A stretch of DNA of 64,000 bases. Source: Acinetobacter lwoffii. Lineage in GTDB: Bacteria; Pseudomonadota; Gammaproteobacteria; Pseudomonadales; Moraxellaceae. A model generated the notes under the pieces. The model ran no database searches and was not told the origin of the DNA. It saw nothing but the letters and a program-made list of their open reading frames with translations. The DNA lies in the NCBI RefSeq assembly GCF_015602705.1, contig NZ_CP059081.1:567702-631701 (forward strand), in the 5' to 3' direction. The position numbers and the translations under genes are program-made. This document shows, piece after piece, positions 37,424-51,530 of the stretch. The first letter of the stretch is position 1. Each line of letters starts with the position of its first letter.

Positions 37424-40150
37424 ATGTTGGCAAGTCTGATCGGAGGAATCTTCGGTACCAAAAATGAGCGCGAACTCAAACGCATGCGTAAAATCGTAGA
37501 CAAGATTAATGTGCTCGAGCCGACGATATCTACCCTTAGCGATGCAGACTTATCTGCAAAAACTGAAGAATTCAAACAACGATATAATAAGGGTGAAACC
37601 CTCGATAAATTATTGCCTGAAGCATTTGCAGTCTGTCGTGAAGCGGCGAAGCGGGTGATGGGCATGCGTCATTATGACGTGCAGCTGATCGGTGGTATTA
37701 CCTTGCATGAAGGCAAAATCGCAGAAATGCGTACCGGTGAAGGTAAAACCCTGATGGGTACTTTGGCCTGTTATCTGAATGCCATCAGTGGTCAGGGTGT
37801 GCATGTCATTACCGTGAACGATTACCTGGCGCAACGTGATGCCGAGTTAAACCGTCCATTATTCGAATTCTTGGGTCTAAGTATCGGCATTATTTATTCC
37901 ATGCAAAATCCGATGGAAAAAGCGGAAGCTTATCGTGCCGATATTACTTACGGTACCAATAACGAATTTGGCTTTGACTACCTGCGTGACAACATGGTGT
38001 TCTCGCTAGCAGAGAAAAAGCAGCGTGGTTTGACCTATGCCATTATTGATGAGGTCGATTCGATCCTGATTGATGAAGCGCGTACCCCGTTGATTATTTC
38101 CGGTCAAAGTGAAGATTCTTCACAGCTTTATGCAGCCATCAATAATATTCCACCAAAATTACAGGCACAGAAAGAAGAGAAAGTGCCGGATGGCGGTCAC
38201 TTCTGGATTGATGAAAAACAGCGTTCAGTTGAAATTACTGAAGTGGGTTTTGAAACCATTGAAAGTGAATTGATTGAAATGGGCTTGCTGGCAGAAGGCG
38301 AGAGTTTGTATTCAGCGTCGAACCTGAACCTGTTGCATCATGTCACTGCAGCGATCCGTGCCCATTATCTCTATCAACGCAATGTGCAATACATCATCAA
38401 CGATGGTGAAGTGATTATTGTCGATGAAAATACCGGTCGTACCATGCCGGGACGTCGCTGGTCTGAAGGTTTGCATCAAGCCGTAGAAGCCAAAGAGGGT
38501 CTGGAAATCCAGCCGGAAAACCAGACTCTGGCAACCACAACCTTCCAGAACTATTTCCGTCTGTATAAAAAATTATCCGGTATGACCGGTACTGCTGATA
38601 CTGAAGCAGCGGAAATGAAAGAAATTTATGGTCTGGATGTGGTGCTGATTCCGACCCACCGTCCAATGATTCGTCAAGACCATAACGATTTAATTTATTT
38701 AAATCGTGAAGGGAAATATAACGCGATTATTCAAGAAATTCAGCGTGTGCATGAAGCTGGTGTCGCACCAATTTTGATTGGTACAGCCACCATTGAAGCT
38801 TCTGAGATTCTGTCGGATAAGCTAAAAGCGGCAGGGATCCAGCATGAAGTACTGAATGCCAAACAGCACGAACGTGAAGCCGATATTATTGCGCAGGCCG
38901 GTGCGCCGCGTGCAGTGACGATTGCCACCAACATGGCCGGTCGTGGTACCGATATTCTCTTGGGTGGTAACTGGAAGGCGTTGCTGGCTAAAATTGAAAA
39001 CCCGACTCCTGAAGATGAAACGCGTCTGAAAGCAGAATGGGATGTTAATCACCAGGCTGTGCTGGATTCAGGCGGTTTGCATATTATCGGTTCCGAGCGT
39101 CATGAATCACGCCGTATCGATAACCAGCTGCGTGGTCGTGCCGGTCGTCAAGGTGACCCGGGTGTATCACGTTTCTATCTGTCACTTGAAGATGACTTGA
39201 TGCGTATTTTTGCCGGTGATCGCGTAGTCGGCATGATGCGTGCCATGGGCTTGCAGGAAGATGAAGCGATTGAGCACAAAATGGTGTCTCGCTCGATTGA
39301 AAATGCGCAGCGTAAAGTGGAAGCACGTAACTTCGATATTCGTAAGAATTTGCTGAAATACGATGACGTCAATAACGAACAGCGTAAGATCATTTATAGT
39401 CAGCGTGATGACATTTTGGCAGAAAATTCACTGCAGGATTATATTGAAGAAATGATCCGTGAAGTGATGCAGGGTGTAATCGCCAACTATATTCCGCCTG
39501 AATCGATTCATGACCAGTGGGATATTGAAGGTCTGGAACTGGCGCTGCGTGAAGATCTTTCGATGGATCTTCCTATCGGACAATGGCTGGAACAGGACCG
39601 TCGTCTGGATGAAGAAGCTTTGGTGGTGCGCATTACCGATGAAGTACTGAACCGCTACCGTTCACGTCGTGAACAAATGGGTGAAGAATCTGCAGCTTCG
39701 CTTGAACGTCACTTTATGCTGAATTCTCTGGATCGTCATTGGAAAGAGCATCTGGCGGCTATGGATTATTTGCGTCAAGGTATTCATTTACGTGGTTATG
39801 CGCAAAAGAATCCAGAGCAGGAATATAAAAAAGAAGCTTATAACCTGTTTGTAAACATGCTGGGTACGATTAAGTCCGATGTCGTGACAGATCTGTCACG
39901 CATCCACGTACCGACACCTGAAGAGCTGGCGGAAATGGAAGCACAGCAGCAGGCACAGGCTGAGGCAATGGGTTTGCAGTTATCTCATGAAGAGTTTGAC
40001 GGCTTGCTGGCAGGTGAACATGAGGTGACGACCGAGCAAAATGCTCAGGCGAATCCTGTAGCACCAGTCTTTGAAGCACCGGCAAGTCGTAATGCGCCTT
40101 GTCCATGTGGTTCAGGTCTGAAATACAAACAGTGTCATGGCAAGATCTAA
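37424..40150 (+). CDS. secA: Protein translocase ATPase SecA
   Basis: Motor ATPase of the Sec pathway, moving unfolded preproteins through SecYEG. The 908-residue protein has Walker [10 protein letters not shown] (Lys108), the [19 protein letters not shown] segment, NBD2 motifs GTATIEASE and [14 protein letters not shown], the IRA2/PPXD scaffold, and a C-terminal zinc motif [14 protein letters not shown] that binds SecB. Length and all domains are normal. A strong terminator follows. No secM-like gene lies upstream. Confidence 0.98.
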   Translation: MLASLIGGIFGTKNERELKRMRKIVDKINVLEPTISTLSDADLSAKTEEFKQRYNKGETLDKLLPEAFAVCREAAKRVMGMRHYDVQLIGGITLHEGKIAEMRTGEGKTLMGTLACYLNAISGQGVHVITVNDYLAQRDAELNRPLFEFLGLSIGIIYSMQNPMEKAEAYRADITYGTNNEFGFDYLRDNMVFSLAEKKQRGLTYAIIDEVDSILIDEARTPLIISGQSEDSSQLYAAINNIPPKLQAQKEEKVPDGGHFWIDEKQRSVEITEVGFETIESELIEMGLLAEGESLYSASNLNLLHHVTAAIRAHYLYQRNVQYIINDGEVIIVDENTGRTMPGRRWSEGLHQAVEAKEGLEIQPENQTLATTTFQNYFRLYKKLSGMTGTADTEAAEMKEIYGLDVVLIPTHRPMIRQDHNDLIYLNREGKYNAIIQEIQRVHEAGVAPILIGTATIEASEILSDKLKAAGIQHEVLNAKQHEREADIIAQAGAPRAVTIATNMAGRGTDILLGGNWKALLAKIENPTPEDETRLKAEWDVNHQAVLDSGGLHIIGSERHESRRIDNQLRGRAGRQGDPGVSRFYLSLEDDLMRIFAGDRVVGMMRAMGLQEDEAIEHKMVSRSIENAQRKVEARNFDIRKNLLKYDDVNNEQRKIIYSQRDDILAENSLQDYIEEMIREVMQGVIANYIPPESIHDQWDIEGLELALREDLSMDLPIGQWLEQDRRLDEEALVVRITDEVLNRYRSRREQMGEESAASLERHFMLNSLDRHWKEHLAAMDYLRQGIHLRGYAQKNPEQEYKKEAYNLFVNMLGTIKSDVVTDLSRIHVPTPEELAEMEAQQQAQAEAMGLQLSHEEFDGLLAGEHEVTTEQNAQANPVAPVFEAPASRNAPCPCGSGLKYKQCHGKI

Positions 40151-40158
40151 ACGCTATT

Positions 40159-40190
40159 AAAAATCAGAGCCCCATGGCTCTGATTTTTTT
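40159..40190 (+). terminator. Terminator of secA
   Basis: AAAATCAGAGCC/GGCTCTGATTTTTTT with loop CCAT. Confidence 0.9.
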
Positions 40191-40288
40191 ATGTATGAAG
40201 ATTTTTCAGAAATTGAATACTGTTTGCAGTCTTAGGAATTAAATGCTATTTAATGGCTCATTCAACACCTCAAAGTGGAATAACCTGA

Positions 40289-40642
40289 ATGAAAAAAGTA
40301 TTAAAAACGCTCATAATTGCCGCTTTGGCAACGCCTGCCTTAAGTTTTGCACAAACTGCAGCGACCACAACAATTGATAAAGTTCAGCAAGCGGTGGGTA
40401 CGACTACTGCTCAAGTACAACGTACCGATGCACAAGTGACTGTGGCAAGCCCACGTACCGGCATCCGTTATACCTTTGCCAATCAGAATCGTCCGATTGT
40501 GTTGCAGACCGCTGCGATTGCAGCTGCTAATGCGGCAAATGCAGACCGTATTGTTGCTACTAATCCTGCACTTTCTAGTGCAAGTCAACAACAAGCGAAA
40601 CAGGCTTTACTAAGCGAATCTGGACAACTTGCACAAAATTAA
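40289..40642 (+). CDS. Small secreted Ala/Thr-rich protein, function unknown
   Basis: A 117-residue product with a clear signal peptide (KKVLKTLIIAALATPALSFA, then Q as the likely mature N-terminus). The mature part is rich in Ala, Thr and Gln and contains ASPRTGIRYTFANQNRPIVL. I do not recognise a family. No cysteine is present. It stands alone between secA and argJ, bounded by terminators on both sides, so it is probably monocistronic and periplasmic. Confidence 0.7.
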   Translation: MKKVLKTLIIAALATPALSFAQTAATTTIDKVQQAVGTTTAQVQRTDAQVTVASPRTGIRYTFANQNRPIVLQTAAIAAANAANADRIVATNPALSSASQQQAKQALLSESGQLAQN

Positions 40643-40667
40643 AAATATCTTAATTTTAAAAACGTAG

Positions 40668-40693
40668 AAACCAGTCTTGATGACTGGTTTTTT
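40668..40693 (+). terminator. Terminator of the small secreted protein gene
   Basis: AAACCAGTC/GACTGGTTTTTT with a 5-nt loop. Confidence 0.87.
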
Positions 40694-40801
40694 ATTGTGA
40701 AAACCCATAACAAATCTCAGACTGGCTCAGGCTTTGGCTCGATTTTTTGTTGCAGATCAACTAAGCTGTATTTTTCTAAAACTTCAATATTGGACTTTAA
40801 A

Positions 40802-42022
40802 ATGGCAGTTGGTGACGTATCTATGCCACAGATGCATGTGGTGAAAGGGGTTAAAATTGGTTCGGCTGAAGCCTATGTGCGCTATCAGAACCGACGTGAC
40901 CTGGTGATATTTGAACTGGCTGCAGGCTCCAATGTTGCTGGGGTGTTTACCCAGAATGCCTTTTGTGCAGCACCTGTGCATGTATCCAAAGCACATTTGC
41001 AAGCGGGAAATCCACGTTACCTGGTAATCAATACCGGCAATGCCAATGCAGGAACAGGTCCTACAGGCATGGCAAATGCAGAAGCCACCTGTGCCAAGTT
41101 AGCTGAACTTGCAGGCGTACAGGCTGCTGAAGTGTTGCCATTCTCGACTGGTGTGATTGGTGAGCAGCTTCCAATGGAGCGTTTGCTTACAGGTTTACAG
41201 CCTGCGCTGGATTCATTGCGTGATGATGCCTGGGGCGATGCAGCGACTGGAATCATGACCACAGATACTACTCCGAAAGGTGCGTCAGAACAGTTCGAGC
41301 TGGATGGTGTGACTTATACCATGACCGGTATTTCCAAAGGTGCAGGCATGATTCGCCCGAATATGGCGACCATGCTGAGCTATGTTGCGACGGATGCACC
41401 GATCAGCCGTGAACTGGTTCAACAGTTATTAACTGAAACAGTCAATGTATCGTTTAACCGTATTACAATTGATGGCGATACCTCAACTAATGACTCGTGT
41501 ATTTTTATTGCCACAGGTCAGGCCGGTGGTGCTGAAATCACTTCGACTGAAGATCCACGTTATGCAGTGGTGCTAGACGTATTGACACGTACCATGAAAC
41601 GCCTTGCGCAACTGATTGTACGTGATGGTGAAGGTGCGACTAAATTCATTACCGTGACTGTAGAAGGTGGTGGCAATACTCAAGAGTGCTGCGATATTGC
41701 CTATAGCATTGCGCATTCACCGCTGGTCAAAACCGCAATCTTTGCTTCTGACCCAAACTGGGGCCGTATTCTGGCAGCGATTGGTTATGCCGGTGTGCCA
41801 AATTTAGACGTTGCAAAAATTCAGGTTTGGTTAGATGATGTACAAATCTGCAAAGATGGTGGTGCGGCAGCAGACTATACTGAAGCAGCCGGTGCACGTG
41901 TGATGGCCCAGGCTGAAATGACGATTCGTGTTGATCTTGGACGAGGTCAGGCAAAAGATACGGTTTATACCTGTGACCTGTCGTATGACTACGTAAAAAT
42001 CAATGCAGATTATCGCTCATAA
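40802..42022 (+). CDS. argJ: Glutamate N-acetyltransferase/amino-acid acetyltransferase
   Basis: Ornithine acetyltransferase that recycles the acetyl group in arginine synthesis. The 406-residue proenzyme self-cleaves before Thr190 in [15 protein letters not shown] to give alpha and beta chains. Also visible are [21 protein letters not shown] and [16 protein letters not shown]. Length and signature are typical. ATG at 40802 is preferred; the 35-residue extension upstream shows no family similarity. Confidence 0.95.
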   Translation: MAVGDVSMPQMHVVKGVKIGSAEAYVRYQNRRDLVIFELAAGSNVAGVFTQNAFCAAPVHVSKAHLQAGNPRYLVINTGNANAGTGPTGMANAEATCAKLAELAGVQAAEVLPFSTGVIGEQLPMERLLTGLQPALDSLRDDAWGDAATGIMTTDTTPKGASEQFELDGVTYTMTGISKGAGMIRPNMATMLSYVATDAPISRELVQQLLTETVNVSFNRITIDGDTSTNDSCIFIATGQAGGAEITSTEDPRYAVVLDVLTRTMKRLAQLIVRDGEGATKFITVTVEGGGNTQECCDIAYSIAHSPLVKTAIFASDPNWGRILAAIGYAGVPNLDVAKIQVWLDDVQICKDGGAAADYTEAAGARVMAQAEMTIRVDLGRGQAKDTVYTCDLSYDYVKINADYRS

Positions 42023-42037
42023 TTCAGATTGTTTATA

Positions 42038-42063
42038 AAGCCTCCGTTGTGGGGCTTTTTTTA
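42038..42063 (+). terminator. Probable terminator of argJ
   Basis: AAAGCC/GGCTTT stem with extra G-T pairs and a T run; weaker than neighbours. Confidence 0.65.
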
Positions 42064-42132
42064 TACTTAATGATTTTTAATGACTGGTCAAAAATAGCAT
42101 TTCGCCAGAGATGACCGGGATGTAGGGTGAAA

Positions 42133-42152
42133 GGTTCATTGAATAGTGAACC
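42133..42152 (+). promoter_or_regulatory. Dyad upstream of nadA
   Basis: GGTTCA and TGAACC separated by 8 nt, ending 23 nt before the nadA ATG. Candidate operator for an NAD-pathway repressor; assignment is inference. Confidence 0.35.
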
Positions 42153-42175
42153 ATGAGGGTAGAGTAAGAGTTGTT

Positions 42176-43243
42176 ATGAATGATGCGACCAAATTAATAG
42201 CCAATGAAGCTAAATCGATTGTGCAGGCGCATTTAGATCGTTTAGGTGTTCCACAAGAACATCAAATGAGCCAGCAGGAAAAATTGGACAAATTTGCACA
42301 GATCAAGGCAGAGCTGGAAAAACAGGATGCTGTTTTGGTGGCGCATTATTATTGTGATCCTGAAGTGCAAGAACTGGCTGAACTGACGGGGGGCTGTGTT
42401 TCCGATTCACTGGAAATGGCGCGTTTTGGTCGCGATCATCCAGCTTCAACGCTTGTGGTAGCTGGTGTGAAATTTATGGGCGAAACCTCTAAAATTCTTT
42501 CACCCAATAAAACCGTGCTGATGCCAACTTTGGAAGCGACCTGTTCACTGGACTTAGGTTGTCCTGTCGATGAGTTTACCGCTTTTTGCGATGCGCACCC
42601 GGATCATACCGTGGTGGTTTATGCCAACACGTCAGCGGCCGTGAAAGCCCGAGCCGATTGGGTCGTCACTTCAAGTTGTGCAGTGGAAATTATCGAACAT
42701 CTGGACAGTCTGGGCGAAAAAATCATCTGGGCACCCGATCAGCATCTGGGTCGTTATATCCAGAAAAAAACCGATGCAGAGATGTTGCTCTGGGATGGCG
42801 CCTGTATCGTGCATGAAGAATTCCGTTCACGCGGTATTGCCAATATGAAAGCACTCTATCCAGATGCTGCGGTTCTGGTACATCCTGAATCACCGATGTC
42901 TGTAGTCGAGATTGCCGATGCCGTGGGTAGTACCTCACAATTAATTAAAGCAGCACAGACTTTGCCGCACCAGCGCTTGATCGTGGCTACTGATCGCGGC
43001 ATTTTTTATAAAATGCAGCAGGCAGTACCGGATAAAATCCTGATTGAAGCGCCAACCGCAGGAGAGGGGGCGACCTGTCGTTCTTGTGCGCATTGTCCTT
43101 GGATGGCCATGAACGAGCTGGATGGTATCTTGCATGTGTTACAGCATAAAGATCAGGAAGTACATGTCGATCCGGCACTTGCTGAACGAGCGAAACTACC
43201 TCTAGATCGCATGTTGAACTTTAGTGCCGGACTAAAACGTTAA
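42176..43243 (+). CDS. nadA: Quinolinate synthase NadA
   Basis: Iron-sulfur enzyme condensing iminoaspartate with dihydroxyacetone phosphate to quinolinate in NAD synthesis. The 355-residue protein has [15 protein letters not shown] near 55, [20 protein letters not shown] then CSLDLGC (Cys ligand at 123), [12 protein letters not shown] and the C-terminal [15 protein letters not shown] at 42176 follows AAGAG; a GTG at 42146 would add 10 residues and cut into the dyad. Confidence 0.95.
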   Translation: MNDATKLIANEAKSIVQAHLDRLGVPQEHQMSQQEKLDKFAQIKAELEKQDAVLVAHYYCDPEVQELAELTGGCVSDSLEMARFGRDHPASTLVVAGVKFMGETSKILSPNKTVLMPTLEATCSLDLGCPVDEFTAFCDAHPDHTVVVYANTSAAVKARADWVVTSSCAVEIIEHLDSLGEKIIWAPDQHLGRYIQKKTDAEMLLWDGACIVHEEFRSRGIANMKALYPDAAVLVHPESPMSVVEIADAVGSTSQLIKAAQTLPHQRLIVATDRGIFYKMQQAVPDKILIEAPTAGEGATCRSCAHCPWMAMNELDGILHVLQHKDQEVHVDPALAERAKLPLDRMLNFSAGLKR

Positions 43244-43279
43244 AATTTGTATAAAAAATGTCTGAAGTGATTGATAAAT

Positions 43280-43299
43280 AAACGCTTGAAGCGTTTTTT
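43280..43299 (+). terminator. Terminator of nadA
   Basis: AAACGCTT/AAGCGTTT stem with almost no loop, then a T run. Confidence 0.7.
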
Positions 43300-43321
43300 C
43301 GGTTTTTTTTAAATATAGGTG

Positions 43322-43350
43322 TTGACGTCTCCGGGCGTCACGCCTAGAAT
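43322..43350 (+). promoter_or_regulatory. Promoter of the tRNA-Pro-Arg-His-Pro cluster
   Basis: TTGACG (43322-43327), 17-bp spacer, TAGAAT (43345-43350), followed by GC-richer DNA. The first tRNA starts 45 bp later. Confidence 0.8.
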
Positions 43351-43394
43351 GCACACCGTACCGAACGATGTTCGATACGAAAGCTGAGATGAAT

Positions 43395-43471
43395 CGGAGC
43401 ATAGCACAGCCTGGTAGTGCACCTGGTTTGGGACCAGGGGGTCGTAGGTTCGAATCCTACTGCTCCGACCA
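43395..43471 (+). tRNA. tRNA-Pro (TGG), copy 1
   Basis: 77 nt. Acceptor CGGAGCA pairs with TGCTCCG; the anticodon loop TTTGGGA gives TGG. The encoded CCA is present. Identical over its full length to the copy at 43709. Confidence 0.97.
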
Positions 43472-43505
43472 ATTCTTCAAGGCAAATGATGTTTGCATCA
43501 GTAAC

Positions 43506-43582
43506 GCGCTTGTAGCTCAGTTGGATAGAGCATCCGCCTTCTAAGCGGATGGTCACAGGTTCGAATCCTGTCAGGCGCGCCA
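43506..43582 (+). tRNA. tRNA-Arg (TCT)
   Basis: 77 nt. Acceptor GCGCTTG/CAGGCGC, anticodon loop CTTCTAA with anticodon TCT, reading AGA. CCA encoded. Confidence 0.96.
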
Positions 43583-43615
43583 TTTGGTCGCTTGATGTTA
43601 AGAATCAAAATGATG

Positions 43616-43691
43616 GTGGATGTAGCTCAGTTGGTAGAGCCCTGGATTGTGATTCCAGTTGTCGCGGGTTCGAATCCCGTCATTCACCCCA
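43616..43691 (+). tRNA. tRNA-His (GTG)
   Basis: Acceptor GTGGATG/CATTCAC, anticodon loop TTGTGAT with anticodon GTG. A G at 43615 can serve as the extra G-1 opposite the discriminator C. CCA encoded. Confidence 0.96.
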
Positions 43692-43708
43692 ACTTTTAAA
43701 GTTGAAAT

Positions 43709-43785
43709 CGGAGCATAGCACAGCCTGGTAGTGCACCTGGTTTGGGACCAGGGGGTCGTAGGTTCGAATCCTACTGCTCCGACCA
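43709..43785 (+). tRNA. tRNA-Pro (TGG), copy 2
   Basis: Exact duplicate of the first tRNA-Pro, 18 nt after tRNA-His. Indicates a local tandem duplication kept identical by selection or conversion. Confidence 0.97.
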
Positions 43786-43814
43786 TCTCCTTCAAGATGG
43801 TCGAGATAAAAGAT

Positions 43815-43836
43815 ACCGCGTTAAGCGGTTTTTTTA
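43815..43836 (+). terminator. Terminator of the tRNA cluster
   Basis: ACCGC/GCGGT hairpin followed by seven T. Confidence 0.8.
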
Positions 43837-44327
43837 TGCCTGAAATTCAATGTGAATAAAAAATATACAATTGTTATCGGTGGCTATCATGATGAATGCT
43901 CGAATTCCTATTAAATTATTTTTCATCTAATAAAACTGTGCATTGAAGATTGCTTTCTTCTCGCATTGCTTCACTCTTAATTTTAATCATTCAACAATTT
44001 AACCAGAGTTTATCTATAGAGTGATTATCTTGTTGAATGGAATTTTAATGGATGGATGAGGATTATATTTTTAAAATGGGTAAGGGATTCCATAGTAAAT
44101 CTATTTTATTAACTCATCTGTTGTGTTTGATCTGAAATAAAGACAATAAAAAATTTTTAGATAGATATAGCAATTAAATTAACTAGAAATACCCATTGAT
44201 AAGTAAATAAACTACTTTAAAACATCAATAATTGAATAAATTTTGAGTGAAAAATAGAAAAACCTGTATTTTTTGTAGAATAAATAAACAATCGTGATGA
44301 TTTTGCTGAATTATTTAAAAATAGGGG

Positions 44328-44355
44328 TTGTATTGGGTTGGGAATCCTGTAGAAT
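44328..44355 (+). promoter_or_regulatory. Candidate rrn promoter P1
   Basis: TTGTAT (44328-44333), 16-bp spacer, TAGAAT (44350-44355). The -10 and following GCACA match the promoter of the nearby tRNA cluster. Confidence 0.6.
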
Positions 44356-44467
44356 GCACATCCATCGGCGGTGATGAAGATTAAAACTTCTGATAAAACA
44401 GTGACTTAGTTAAGTTTGATTGAGTTGGGTTTTAGAAAGAAAGTTTAAAAATAGTTTTCATTGCTAG

Positions 44468-44495
44468 TTGACACTAAGAATATCTAGTGTAATAT
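44468..44495 (+). promoter_or_regulatory. Candidate rrn promoter P2
   Basis: TTGACA (44468-44473), 16-bp spacer, TAATAT (44490-44495), about 205 bp before the 16S start. Confidence 0.75.
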
Positions 44496-44546
44496 AGCCG
44501 ACCTAGCTTGCTGGTGACGAATCAGCAAGAAGATCATTAAGAGATT

Positions 44547-44569
44547 ATGAAGAACAACTTGTGTGGATT
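44547..44569 (+). promoter_or_regulatory. 16S processing stem, left arm
   Basis: GAAGAACAACTTGTGTGGATT here pairs with the sequence at 46260-46283 after 16S, forming the long helix normally cut by RNase III. Confidence 0.8.
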
Positions 44570-44699
44570 TTTACTGGTTGATCGATCGAAATTATTTTCA
44601 TTGATTGATGGTAGAAATTACTCGAAGTTTATTTGAGAAATATTTGTCAGAAAATTGATGAGTCAAGATTGGCACCCTTTAAGGTGCTACATAGTATTA

Positions 44700-46236
<1,537 letters not shown>

Positions 46237-46259
46237 ACGAAAGATTGACGATTGGTAAG

Positions 46260-46283
46260 AATCCACAACAAGTTGTTCTTCAT
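46260..46283 (+). promoter_or_regulatory. 16S processing stem, right arm
   Basis: AATCCACAACAAGTTGTTCTTC complements 44547-44569 across the 16S gene with one bulged base pair. Confidence 0.8.
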
Positions 46284-46296
46284 ACGATGTATCTGA

Positions 46297-46373
<77 letters not shown>

Positions 46374-46444
46374 AATCTGACTAACGAAGCATGAAAGTGC
46401 TGAAGCAAACAGAACAGAACGATACATTGACTTATTGATAAGCT

Positions 46445-46520
46445 GGGGACTTAGCTTAGTTGGTAGAGCGCCTGCTTTGCACGCAGGAGGTCAGGAGTTC
46501 GACTCTCCTAGTCTCCACCA
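46445..46520 (+). tRNA. tRNA-Ala (TGC)
   Basis: 76 nt, second spacer tRNA. Acceptor GGGGACT/AGTCTCC, anticodon TGC in the loop TTTGCAC. CCA encoded. Confidence 0.98.
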
Positions 46521-46996
46521 AATTTCAAGATCATAAAAGCACTGCTTTTACTTGAAATTTAAGCAAGAAGCTACGCTTCGCGCAGTATGTAAGCATACAG
46601 TGATGAAGTTGTTTAGTTCCTAAGCGATCAGGTGTTTAGATCCTAGAGATTAACAAGTACAAGCGTTATGATACGCGCACTTGATAATCTCTGTGATTTA
46701 TCACAGTTTCCTGACCTGACGAAGGCTGGAAAAATCATTAACAGAATATATTTGAGTTGAAATAATTTGTTCAAACTCGTTTTTAAGATCAACACTAACA
46801 GTGATTTATTACTGTGATGTGAAGATTAAAGAAATGAGTTCTAGCGAAATTAACTGAATCAAGCGTTTTGGTATATGAATCTAATTGAAGCTGTACAGTA
46901 GTTGAATCTACGAAACGCCAACTGTATGAGAGTGTTGAAAGACACAATCTGTTGCTTATCCCACTTGTAAGGATAAACGACTGTTTGGGGTTGTAT
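46521..46996 (+). other. tRNA-Ala to 23S spacer
   Basis: 476 bp without a supported gene. It includes a small hairpin (GAAGC-TAC-GCTTC near 46566) and, at its end, the left arm of the 23S processing stem. I could not identify a clear boxA. Confidence 0.6.

Positions 46997-47003
<7 letters not shown>
46980..47003 (+). promoter_or_regulatory. 23S processing stem, left arm
   Basis: ACTGTTTGGGGTTGTATAGT and the next bases pair with 49882-49906 after 23S, bracketing the mature ends. Confidence 0.8.
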
Positions 47004-49881
<2,878 letters not shown>

Positions 49882-49890
<9 letters not shown>

Positions 49891-49906
49891 ACAACACCCA
49901 AACAGT
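49882..49906 (+). promoter_or_regulatory. 23S processing stem, right arm
   Basis: CTTGACTATACAACACCCAA and following bases complement 46980-47003. Confidence 0.8.
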
Positions 49907-50067
49907 TGTTGTATAAAAGCTCGATTGATTCGATATTAAACAAAGTGACTTGATTTAGTTACGCTAAACGAACAAACTATCCAACTCAGATAAATCTGTT
50001 AATGAATTCTATTTGGTAGAAAGCAAGGCATCTCAATAAGACCTAGCAAGTATCCATAAACAGTTGT

Positions 50068-50182
50068 GCTGGCGACCATAGCAAGAGTGAACCACCTGAT
50101 CCCTTCCCGAACTCAGAAGTGAAACCTCTTAGCGCTGATGGTAGTGTGGGATTACCCATGTGAGAGTAAGTCATCGCCAGCT
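50068..50182 (+). rRNA. rrf: 5S ribosomal RNA
   Basis: About 115 nt. Termini GCTGGCGA and TCGCCAGC pair. The core CCACCTGATCCC, CGAACTCAGAAGTGAAAC is standard. Confidence 0.96.
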
Positions 50183-50191
50183 CATTATTCG

Positions 50192-50227
50192 AAATCCCCC
50201 TCCGCATTAGCAGAGGGGGATTTTTTT
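50192..50227 (+). terminator. Terminator of the rrn operon
   Basis: AAATCCCCCTC/GAGGGGGATTT stem, 10-nt loop, long T run. Confidence 0.93.
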
Positions 50228-50386
50228 GTGCGTGGAATTTTAGATAAGATATTTAATATATCTATCTCAAAGCTGATCAGATTCTTCTGAGACAGAGAAT
50301 TCCTGTTAATTTGTTTGACCTATTGGGATCTCTGTAAAACTAGCGCTATAAGAGTTTACAAGCTGATCTTATAAACCTTACAAAAT

Positions 50387-50415
50387 AAAAAACCAGCGAA
50401 TCGCTGGTTTTTTAT
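50387..50415 (-). terminator. Terminator of the ssp-linked unknown gene
   Basis: AAAAAACCAGCGA/TCGCTGGTTTTTT hairpin just past the stop at 50427. Confidence 0.85.
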
Positions 50416-50426
50416 TGCAGACTATT

Positions 50427-51074
50427 TTAGCCAAACACGCGCATTACGGCTGCGATTAATACCCAAAGAATGACAATCGCCACGATGGGTTCAACAATCT
50501 TTGCCCATGTTGGGGTATTGATAACAATGACTTCTTCGACATCTTGATGCTGCTGATTCTGGCTTACCATTTGATTAAACTCCTTCATTGATGCTTCCAA
50601 TGATAGCTCTTCTTGCACAATTGGTTTAGAGCCTTTGAGTTCTGTTAGCTTGTTTGTTGTCCAAACCCAATCATCTGCTTGACCAGATAAATGTTCAATT
50701 TGCCCGGTCAGTAATTCCTGAATGCTATGGATATTATGGTTGCCGGTATCATGCAGTTGTTTTAATTCAATAAGCTGTAAATGAAAAATTTCTGAAGTGC
50801 TGTGCTCAAGCTGGGCTCGATCCAGAGTGGATTGATTTTCCGGACTGGTAGCGAGATGACGCACGATTTCCAGGATATATAATTCATCAGGATGATTGAT
50901 TTCATTATAAATTTTTTGTGGGTTATGACGCCATTCAGTAATAAGTTTTCCTAAAGTTAAGGCATTGATTTCTGATATATATTTTCGTCTTTCTTCTTTT
51001 GTATATTCTTTTAGAAGCTCAGGCTTTTGAGTCTCTATCTGTTCAACAAAATATTGTACTAAATCAAAAGCCAT
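50427..51074 (-). CDS. Tail-anchored membrane protein, function unknown
   Basis: I do not recognise a family for this 215-residue protein. The body is hydrophilic and helical, rich in Glu, Gln and His. A single membrane segment lies at the extreme C-terminus (IVEPIVAIVILWVLIAAVMR, about 193-212) with only a few residues beyond, so it is a tail-anchor candidate. GGAG lies before the ATG. It follows sspB by 18 nt and shares its strand, suggesting co-transcription with sspA-sspB. Confidence 0.75.
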   Translation of the reverse strand: MAFDLVQYFVEQIETQKPELLKEYTKEERRKYISEINALTLGKLITEWRHNPQKIYNEINHPDELYILEIVRHLATSPENQSTLDRAQLEHSTSEIFHLQLIELKQLHDTGNHNIHSIQELLTGQIEHLSGQADDWVWTTNKLTELKGSKPIVQEELSLEASMKEFNQMVSQNQQHQDVEEVIVINTPTWAKIVEPIVAIVILWVLIAAVMRVFG

Positions 51075-51092
51075 TCACTTGCTCCATTATTT

Positions 51093-51521
51093 TTAATCTA
51101 ATAGTCTTAAAGTCGGTTTTTTCTTTGGTTGTTCAGTTTGTTCTTCAGTGCTTGATTTTAAAGCATCTTCATCATTTTGTGTATGCTCATATTCACTTGG
51201 ATCAAAGAATAAACCTTGACCATTTTCACGTGCATAAATACCGAGTACTGCTGCCATAGGCACATAAATATCACGAGAAACGCCACCAAAGCGAGCCGAG
51301 AAGCTAATGGCATCATTGCTCATATGCAGCGCATGTACGGCATGTGGCACAATGTTCAGAACAATCTGTCCGTCTTTAATAAACTGCTCAGGAACCATGG
51401 TATTTGGGCGTGTGGCATCCACCAGCAGGTAAGGCGTCATATTGTTATCGCAAACCCACTCATAGATTGCACGTGCCATATAGGGACGGGTAGGGCTAAG
51501 GTTGAATTCTTGTTCGGACAT
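51093..51521 (-). CDS. sspB: ClpXP protease specificity-enhancing factor SspB
   Basis: Adaptor that delivers ssrA-tagged proteins to ClpXP. The 142-residue protein has the SspB fold (PTRPYMARAIYEWVCDNN; GQIVLNIVPHAVHAL; ARFGGVSRDIYVPM), an acidic flexible tail and a C-terminal ClpX-binding motif PTLRLLD. Start has GAGAAAC upstream. It lies 9 nt after sspA, the standard arrangement. Confidence 0.95.
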   Translation of the reverse strand: MSEQEFNLSPTRPYMARAIYEWVCDNNMTPYLLVDATRPNTMVPEQFIKDGQIVLNIVPHAVHALHMSNDAISFSARFGGVSRDIYVPMAAVLGIYARENGQGLFFDPSEYEHTQNDEDALKSSTEEQTEQPKKKPTLRLLD

Positions 51522-51530
51522 GATGTTTCT

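Larger units (their letters stand above)
43837..44699 (+). other. rrn upstream and leader region
   Basis: 863 bp of very AT-rich DNA with no supported ORF. The distal part (43840-44320) has A/T tracts consistent with an UP-element-rich promoter zone. It contains two promoters and the left half of the 16S processing stem, listed separately. Confidence 0.7.

Noticed and set aside
43344..43795. Frames across the tRNA cluster reading GFEPTTPWSQTRCTTRL-like peptides
   Set aside because: These are translations of tRNA sequence, a known annotation artefact.
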